From the NCBI GenBank assembly GCA_045630765.1, contig JAZQTM010000085.1:1-10011 (forward strand): a stretch of DNA of 10,011 bases. The letters are read 5' to 3'. Both the position numbers and the translations under genes were made by a program. Within the stretch, counting starts at the first letter, position 1; each line of letters starts with the position of its first letter. The notes beneath the pieces were generated by a model, which was not told the origin of the DNA, made no database searches, and worked only from the letters and a program-made list of their open reading frames with translations. Source of the stretch: RGIG3009 sp045630765. GTDB lineage: Bacteria; Bacillota; Clostridia; Oscillospirales; Acutalibacteraceae. Below, piece after piece: positions 5,071 to 10,011 of this stretch.

Positions 5071-6717
5071 ATGACCGCTTTAGAGCAACTCGCGGAATTG
5101 TTATTCCCAAACGTAACAAAAACACCGGACGACTATGAGGTACAATATCCCCCACGCGCACTCAAAGATGGCGCTCGCGTGGTGCGTATTGCCCCCTCTC
5201 CTACCGGCTATTTGCATTTGGGCGTGTTGTTTACCGCTACCATTAACTATTTAACTGCCCGTTCCACCGACGGTGTGTTTTACTTCCGCTTGGAGGATAC
5301 CGATAAAAAGCGTGAAGTTGACGGCGGTGCCGAAGATATTTTGGCAGGTTTGCGCCAATACGGTCTGCAAATTGATGAAGGCTATCAAGGTGAAGAGGCT
5401 TCAATCGGTGACTACGGTCCGTACCGTCAAAGTGACCGCGCGGAGATCTATCACGCATTTGTCAAAGCACTTGTTTTGCAAAATCTGGCTTACCCCTGCT
5501 TTTGCACACCGGACGAGCTTTCGGTCGTCCGCGAAAAGCAAGACAGCCAAAAAATACGCACCGGTTATTACGGCGAGTTTGCCACGTGCCGTTCCCTGAC
5601 ACCCGAGCAGGCGATGGAAAAGATCCGTGCCGGACTCCCCTATGTCATGCGTTTGCGTTCTCCCGGTGATGAATCCCGCCGAATCAAGTTTGACGATATG
5701 ATAAAGGGAACGATTGAAATTCCCGAAAACGATCAGGATATCGTCCTGCTCAAGACCGACGGCATCCCGACCTATCATTTTGCCCACGCAATCGACGATC
5801 ATCTAATGCGTACCACCCACGTCATTCGAGGCGATGAATGGATTGCCTCGGTTCCTACGCATCTCCAGTTGTTCCGCGTACTCGGGTTCAAGCCGCCCAA
5901 ATACGCACACGTCAGCCCGATTATGAAAGAGGAAGACGGGAACAAACGTAAGTTGTCCAAACGCAAGGATCCTGAAGCCGCCGTGCATTTCTATACCGAG
6001 CAAGGGTATCCGCCCGAGAGCGTGATGGAATATCTGCACACCGTTGCTAACAGCGATTACGAGGAATGGCGCCGTTGTAATGCGGACAAGCCGCGCAGTG
6101 CTTTCCCGTTCAACCTCAAGAAAATGAGTGTATCCGGTGCGTTGTTTGATTTAAACAAACTTAATGACGTCAGCAAAAACATCATTGCAGGTATGACCGC
6201 CGAACAGGTCACCGATGCAGTGATCGCATGGTCTCGCGACTATGCGCCCGACTGGCACGCGTTGTTAAGTGAAGATCTCGCCTTTACGACAGGCATCTTC
6301 AGTATTGACCGTGGCGGCGCAAAACCGCGTAAGGATCTCGCAAAATGGAGCGACGTTCCCGCGTATGCCGAGTATTTCTTCCACACGCCAACGGAATACC
6401 CGTGGCCGGAAAACCTCGCTGCAGAAGATATTCGTGCCATTTTGGAAGCATATCTTTCGGTCTATGATCCGACTGAAGATAAGCAAGCGTGGTTTGATAC
6501 CATCAAGGCACTTTGCCCCTCTATCGGGTTCTGTCCTGAGGTCAAAGAATACAAGAAGCAACCGGAAGCGTACAAGGGTCACGCAGGTGACGTCAGCACC
6601 GTTATTCGCGTTGCTGTTACCGGTCGCCGTAATACGCCTGATCTGTGCGGCATTATGAGTTTGCTTGGAAAAGATGCCGTTGCCGATCGGTTGAACGCAG
6701 CACTACAAACGCTGTAA
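5071..6717 (+). CDS. gltX: Glutamyl-tRNA synthetase, long clostridial form
   Basis: GluRS is a class Ib synthetase that charges tRNA-Glu. The signature APSPTGYLHLG (41-51) carries the HIGH-equivalent HLGV (49-52). FRLEDTD follows about 25 residues later, and the KMSKS-equivalent KLSKR is at 294-298. C143-x-C145 and C173 resemble the zinc-binding cysteines of many GluRS enzymes. The enzyme has 548 residues, longer than the usual 460-500, with about 38 residues before the catalytic signature. That N-terminus (LAELLFPNVTKTPDDYE) matches the long GluRS form I recall from Clostridia, so it is not a mis-called start. The start is ATG 5071 with AGGAGG 6 nt upstream. It is the first gene of an operon, with glnS 18 nt downstream. 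Whether it discriminates against tRNA-Gln cannot be read from sequence. The presence of GlnRS suggests it may. Confidence 0.96.
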   Translation: MTALEQLAELLFPNVTKTPDDYEVQYPPRALKDGARVVRIAPSPTGYLHLGVLFTATINYLTARSTDGVFYFRLEDTDKKREVDGGAEDILAGLRQYGLQIDEGYQGEEASIGDYGPYRQSDRAEIYHAFVKALVLQNLAYPCFCTPDELSVVREKQDSQKIRTGYYGEFATCRSLTPEQAMEKIRAGLPYVMRLRSPGDESRRIKFDDMIKGTIEIPENDQDIVLLKTDGIPTYHFAHAIDDHLMRTTHVIRGDEWIASVPTHLQLFRVLGFKPPKYAHVSPIMKEEDGNKRKLSKRKDPEAAVHFYTEQGYPPESVMEYLHTVANSDYEEWRRCNADKPRSAFPFNLKKMSVSGALFDLNKLNDVSKNIIAGMTAEQVTDAVIAWSRDYAPDWHALLSEDLAFTTGIFSIDRGGAKPRKDLAKWSDVPAYAEYFFHTPTEYPWPENLAAEDIRAILEAYLSVYDPTEDKQAWFDTIKALCPSIGFCPEVKEYKKQPEAYKGHAGDVSTVIRVAVTGRRNTPDLCGIMSLLGKDAVADRLNAALQTL

Positions 6718-6735
6718 ACGCAGGAGGAATGAGTT

Positions 6736-8403
6736 ATGTCAGAAGAACGTATCAGCAATTTTATTCACGATATTATTGACGAAGAATTAGAACCGAACGG
6801 CCGTTGCTACGGTATGCAGGTGCATACGCGTTTCCCGCCCGAGCCGAACGGCTATCTGCATATCGGTCACGCGAAAGCCATCTGCATTGATTTCGGAACG
6901 GCTGAAAAATACGGTGGCATTTGCAACCTGCGTATGGACGATACCAACCCCACCAAGGAAGACGTTGAATACGTCGATGCGATCCAAGAGGATATTCATT
7001 GGCTGGGTTACGACTGGGATGATCGTTTCTATTATGCATCCGACTATTTTGATAAGATGTATGAAATCGCCGTGTCGCTGATCAAACGCGGACTTGCTTA
7101 CGTATGTGAGCTCACCCCTGAACAGATGCGTGAAAACCGCGGTGATCTCACCCATCCTGCCGTCAGTCCGTACCGTGATCGTCCGATGGAGGAAAGCTTG
7201 AATCTGTTCACACGGATGCGTAACGGTGAATTTCCAGACGGAGCAATGACACTTCGCGCCAAGATCGACCTTGCCAGCGGCAACTTCAATATGCGCGATC
7301 CTGTCATTTACCGTATCAACCATTCGCACCATCATCGCCAAGGTGATAAATGGTGCATCTATCCGATGTATGACTTTGCTCATCCGCTGGAGGACGCGAT
7401 CGAAGGAATTACCCATTCCCTGTGTTCTCTTGAATTTGAGGACCACCGTCCGCTGTACAATTGGTTTGCACAACACGCGGAACTGGAAGGTAATCCCCGT
7501 CAGATTGAATTTGCGCGTTTGAACATCAATTACACCGTAATGTCCAAACGCAAGCTGCGTAAATTGGTGGAAGAAAACTACGTATCCGGTTGGGATGATC
7601 CCCGTATGCCTACTCTGCGCGGTCTGCGCCGCCGTGGCTATACGCCGGCTTCCATACGCAACTTTATTGAACGCGTAGGTGTCGCCAAGGTTCCCAGCAC
7701 CGTTGAAATCGCGCTTCTGGAGCACTGCTTACGCGAGGATCTCAACGAGAATGCTACCCGTGCAATGGCAGTCCTGCATCCGGTCAAATTAACGTTAACC
7801 AACTATCCCGAGGGTCAGTCCGAGATCTTCCAAATGGAAAATCATCCGTATTACCCCGAACGCGGTACGCACGACGTGTCGTTCTCCCGTACCTTGTGGG
7901 TGGAGCGCGATGACTTTATGGACGAACCGGTGAAAGGCTATTTCCGTCTGTTCCCCGGCAATGAAGTCCGTTTGAAATCGGCATACGTTGTCCGTTGCAC
8001 CGGCTGTGTGAAAGACGATAACGGCAACGTCGTGGAAATTTTGGCAACCTACGATCCCGAAACCAAGGGCGGCAACACGCCGGACGGCCGCAAGGTAAAA
8101 GGCACCATCCATTGGGTAGATGCCGCCACAGCAAAAGATGCAGAAGTTCGTCTGTACTCTTCCCTGTTTATGGATGCGGAGCCCGAAGCCGGTGATCAGA
8201 ACTTCCTGGATGTGCTTAACAAGGATTCGCTTGAGAAACTGGTCAACTGCAAAATCGAAGCGGGCATCCTTCCCGCCGAAGCACCCGCAGCATTCCAGTT
8301 CCTGCGACTCGGATATTTCTGCATTGATAACGTGGACAGCACCGCCGAGTATCCCGTTTTCAACCGCTCGGTATCGCTCAAAGACAGTTTCAACAAGAAA
8401 TAA
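6736..8403 (+). CDS. glnS: Glutaminyl-tRNA synthetase
   Basis: GlnRS attaches glutamine directly to tRNA-Gln, replacing the two-step GluRS plus GatCAB route. The 555 residues match E. coli GlnRS (554) over the full length. The N-terminal catalytic domain carries TRFPPEPNGYLHIGHAK with HIGH at 42-45. KWCIYPMYDF (205-214) has Y212 equivalent to the E. coli glutamine-binding Y211. MSKRK is at 269-273 and GWDDPRMPT starts at 285. The C-terminal anticodon-binding beta-barrels (about 340-550) include VKGTIHWV and the terminal STAEYPVFNRSVSLKDS. These are blocks of true GlnRS rather than GluRS, so a second GluRS copy is excluded. The start is ATG 6736 with AGGAGG 8 nt upstream; the ATG at 6729 is out of frame. 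It is the second gene of the gltX operon and is followed by a strong terminator. GlnRS is patchy in Firmicutes and is generally thought to have spread by horizontal transfer. Confidence 0.97.
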   Translation: MSEERISNFIHDIIDEELEPNGRCYGMQVHTRFPPEPNGYLHIGHAKAICIDFGTAEKYGGICNLRMDDTNPTKEDVEYVDAIQEDIHWLGYDWDDRFYYASDYFDKMYEIAVSLIKRGLAYVCELTPEQMRENRGDLTHPAVSPYRDRPMEESLNLFTRMRNGEFPDGAMTLRAKIDLASGNFNMRDPVIYRINHSHHHRQGDKWCIYPMYDFAHPLEDAIEGITHSLCSLEFEDHRPLYNWFAQHAELEGNPRQIEFARLNINYTVMSKRKLRKLVEENYVSGWDDPRMPTLRGLRRRGYTPASIRNFIERVGVAKVPSTVEIALLEHCLREDLNENATRAMAVLHPVKLTLTNYPEGQSEIFQMENHPYYPERGTHDVSFSRTLWVERDDFMDEPVKGYFRLFPGNEVRLKSAYVVRCTGCVKDDNGNVVEILATYDPETKGGNTPDGRKVKGTIHWVDAATAKDAEVRLYSSLFMDAEPEAGDQNFLDVLNKDSLEKLVNCKIEAGILPAEAPAAFQFLRLGYFCIDNVDSTAEYPVFNRSVSLKDSFNKK

Positions 8404-8411
8404 GTAACACA

Positions 8412-8447
8412 AAAAAGAGCTTGGAGATTTCTCTCCAAGCTCTTTTT
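8412..8447. terminator. Bidirectional Rho-independent terminator between glnS and the DUF624 gene
   Basis: AAAAAGAGCTTGGAGA (8412-8427) pairs perfectly with TCTCCAAGCTCTTTTT (8432-8447) around a TTTC loop, a 16-bp stem. It has a U-tract in each direction. It ends the gltX-glnS operon on the plus strand and the SpoIIM-like/DUF624 pair on the minus strand. Confidence 0.95.
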
Positions 8448-8455
8448 ATATTTCA

Positions 8456-9424
8456 TCAGATCGTGCCGTCGTCGTCACTGTCTTTCGTGTTCTTCTGTAA
8501 ACGGCGACTTTTACGCATTTCATCAGCACTGTACTGCTTCGGAATATTTTCGGCAATCGGTTCTTCTTTTCCGAGATCCGTAAAGATCACGTTCGGATCC
8601 TCTTGCTGTTCGGTCTCCTCAACAACCGCTTTGGGAGCTTCCTCAATTTCCAGATTAAGATCGTGGCGCTTGTCCACATCCTCTTCAGGATGTTCTTTGT
8701 AATACGGATCAATAATCGTCCGCTTGATAAGCGGGAAGATCGTAAATTGAATCAGGAACGAGCGGAACGCCGGGAACAACAGCACGTATAAGATCACAAG
8801 CGGGGCGAGTACGTACCAAAAATAATTGAGCAACAACACCGCCGCCAATGCATAAACGGCAAGTAAGGACAACGTGATAATGATGTTCTCCTTAAAACCG
8901 GCAATGGCAAGCAACAGGCTATTCTTCCACACCTGTTTGAATGAAAGTTTGAACGTAATGATCTGCATGTACAAATAATACCGTGCATAGGTAAAGATCA
9001 CAACCAGGAAGAACGAAACGGCAAAGAACAGAAGCGGCATAAATTCAATGCCTTCTACCGCCGTTAACCAATCCCACGCGTAGATGATATCAAAAATCAA
9101 GCATGCGCTGATAATGAGTTCCAGAATACCGGACAACAGTGCTTGCTTCCAGTTCTTTTTGATGGTATCAAAAAAATCCGCAGGTAGGAAAACGTGCTTT
9201 TCTCTTGCGTAATTACGGGTAACAAAGGTAAGACCTGCTTCAGCCAATCCACGTGTGACGACGGGAAGCGATACCAAAGCATACAATAAGTTGGCAATGA
9301 TCAGTCTAAAGAATTTTCGAAAATACAACTCCCAAAACAGAAAGAAACGTTTTTTCTTCGGCTCGTTTTTGGAAACACCGGGACCCGGCTTACTGATATC
9401 AAACATCCCGAAAAAGCCTGCCAC
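8456..9424 (-). CDS. DUF624 (YesL-like) integral membrane protein with acidic C-terminal tail
   Basis: This is a 322-residue multi-pass membrane protein. The N-terminal cytoplasmic stretch is basic (KKKRFF, 23-28). The segment FRKFFRLIIANLLYALVSLP (35-54) followed by AGLTFVTRNYAREKHVFLPADF (63-84) is the pattern I associate with the DUF624/YesL family. Predicted membrane segments lie at about 40-58, 95-117, 129-152, 181-200 and 203-226. Family members are often about 210 residues. Here residues 244-322 form a hydrophilic, Glu/Asp-rich tail, probably disordered and cytoplasmic, ending in basic SRRLQK and a DSDDDGTI terminus. The start is GTG at 9424-9422, with AAGGAG 9 nt upstream. It lies 20 nt after the stop of the SpoIIM-like gene and is probably co-transcribed with it. 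The function of DUF624 is not established; YesL itself lies near carbohydrate-use genes in Bacillus, but nothing here points to sugar use. Confidence 0.82.
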   Translation of the reverse strand: MAGFFGMFDISKPGPGVSKNEPKKKRFFLFWELYFRKFFRLIIANLLYALVSLPVVTRGLAEAGLTFVTRNYAREKHVFLPADFFDTIKKNWKQALLSGILELIISACLIFDIIYAWDWLTAVEGIEFMPLLFFAVSFFLVVIFTYARYYLYMQIITFKLSFKQVWKNSLLLAIAGFKENIIITLSLLAVYALAAVLLLNYFWYVLAPLVILYVLLFPAFRSFLIQFTIFPLIKRTIIDPYYKEHPEEDVDKRHDLNLEIEEAPKAVVEETEQQEDPNVIFTDLGKEEPIAENIPKQYSADEMRKSRRLQKNTKDSDDDGTI

Positions 9425-9444
9425 GTCACTACACTCCTTTTATA

Positions 9445-10011
9445 CTACAGTAGTCCCCCAAGCAGGAGACGCAATATTACATCCAGTGCACCTGCACCGA
9501 GAATAAAAGCCAACAGCATTAAAAAACGCATACAATATAAACGGAAATCGCGCCATAAACCGCCGCAACGTGCCGATCGAGGCAGCAACTGCACTGCGAT
9601 AAGAAGGGTCATCCGCAACGCTTCGGAACACGCCATCAAAAGCGCAACCAATTCCATAATGGCGGGCGGTAACAGCACAACGGCAAGGACAAGCCACCCA
9701 TTCATTCCGCTTTGCACGTAATAGGCTTCGCTGAAGCCCAACCCGATCCCCCAAAAGATCGGTACCAGCAAAACGAGCGGCGCACCGCAAGCGGACGCTC
9801 CCGAAAAAAATAACAGGGCCAACAAGCACAACGGCTGAAAACAAGACGAAAGCCATTGCCAAAGTACGCCCGCGATATCACCCTTGACAGGTGTTAAGGG
9901 CAACAGCGCCCTCCATTCCGTCGGCAAGGACGCCTGCAGAGGCGAATACAATAACATTCCGCCGATACAACCGATCAGCGGCAACAACAAAAACAAAAGT
10001 AACCGCTGATT
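9445..10011 (-). CDS. SpoIIM-like integral membrane protein, N-terminus cut by window edge
   Basis: The frame stays open from the stop (TAG at 9447-9445) to the window end, giving 188 visible residues. The TTG at 9996 is therefore not necessarily the start, and a few codons probably lie outside. The protein is very hydrophobic, with about five membrane segments. The first runs just inside the visible N-terminus, a roughly 30-residue non-membrane loop follows, and then come four further segments. The central part, SGASACGAPLVLLVPIFWGIGLGFSEAYYV, then GWLVLAVVLLPPAIMEL, follows the SpoIIM pattern. That pattern is a Gly-x-Pro, a long hydrophobic run, GF in the next helix and a Pro in the following one. 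SpoIIM of spore formers works with SpoIID and SpoIIP in septal peptidoglycan remodelling during engulfment. The assignment rests on pattern resemblance to B. subtilis SpoIIM (214 residues), so a generic SpoIIM-family protein is possible. It probably shares an operon with the DUF624 gene. Confidence 0.62.
   Translation of the reverse strand, partial: NQRLLLFLLLPLIGCIGGMLLYSPLQASLPTEWRALLPLTPVKGDIAGVLWQWLSSCFQPLCLLALLFFSGASACGAPLVLLVPIFWGIGLGFSEAYYVQSGMNGWLVLAVVLLPPAIMELVALLMACSEALRMTLLIAVQLLPRSARCGGLWRDFRLYCMRFLMLLAFILGAGALDVILRLLLGGLL

Noticed and set aside
6787..7725. A 312-codon open frame on the minus strand inside glnS (and a 205-codon one at 7795-8412)
   Set aside because: They lie wholly or almost wholly antisense to a clear, full-length glnS and have no ribosome binding site or promoter that I can see. 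The translations look like no family I know. Such frames arise from codon bias of the real gene.

Overview
The window looks like a chromosomal housekeeping segment from a Gram-positive, Clostridia-type bacterium, most probably an Oscillospirales/Ruminococcaceae-like lineage. This is inferred from the fakA-recG order, strong AGGAGG-type ribosome binding sites, frequent GTG/TTG starts, a clostridial long-form glutamyl-tRNA synthetase, a DUF624 membrane protein and a SpoIIM-like protein. I see no tRNA or rRNA gene, CRISPR array, insertion sequence, phage gene or toxin-antitoxin pair. Almost all of the window is accounted for by eight protein genes and compact intergenic signals.

Layout. Positions 2-628 (+) are the 3' end of fakA (yloV), followed by recG (700-2745, +, TTG start) after a small hairpin. 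A 16-bp bidirectional terminator fills the whole gap to the convergent yfbR 5'-deoxynucleotidase gene (2781-3362, -, GTG start). This gene has a near-consensus promoter and a predicted leader of about 13 nt. Divergent from it is a 144-residue helical protein of unknown function (3472-3906, +). A second bidirectional terminator separates that gene from the convergent trpS (3938-4960, -). trpS and the gltX-glnS operon (5071-6717 and 6736-8403, +) diverge from a 110-bp region in which two sigma-A-type promoters physically overlap. A third bidirectional terminator separates glnS from a minus-strand pair: a SpoIIM-like membrane protein (9445 to the window edge) and, 20 nt downstream, a DUF624 membrane protein (8456-9424).

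How the genes fit together. The centre of the window is a translation block charging tRNA with Trp, Glu and Gln. A real GlnRS beside GluRS means glutaminyl-tRNA can be made directly, unlike in most Firmicutes, which use a non-discriminating GluRS plus GatCAB. None of these synthetase genes appears to have a T-box leader. The flanks serve DNA repair (RecG), fatty-acid activation (FakA), nucleotide-pool homeostasis (YfbR) and membrane functions possibly linked to sporulation.

I found no convincing new multi-gene system. The points most worth a second look are the gltX-glnS pairing, the overlapping divergent synthetase promoters, the out-of-frame ATG at the trpS start, and the small cysteine-containing helical protein.
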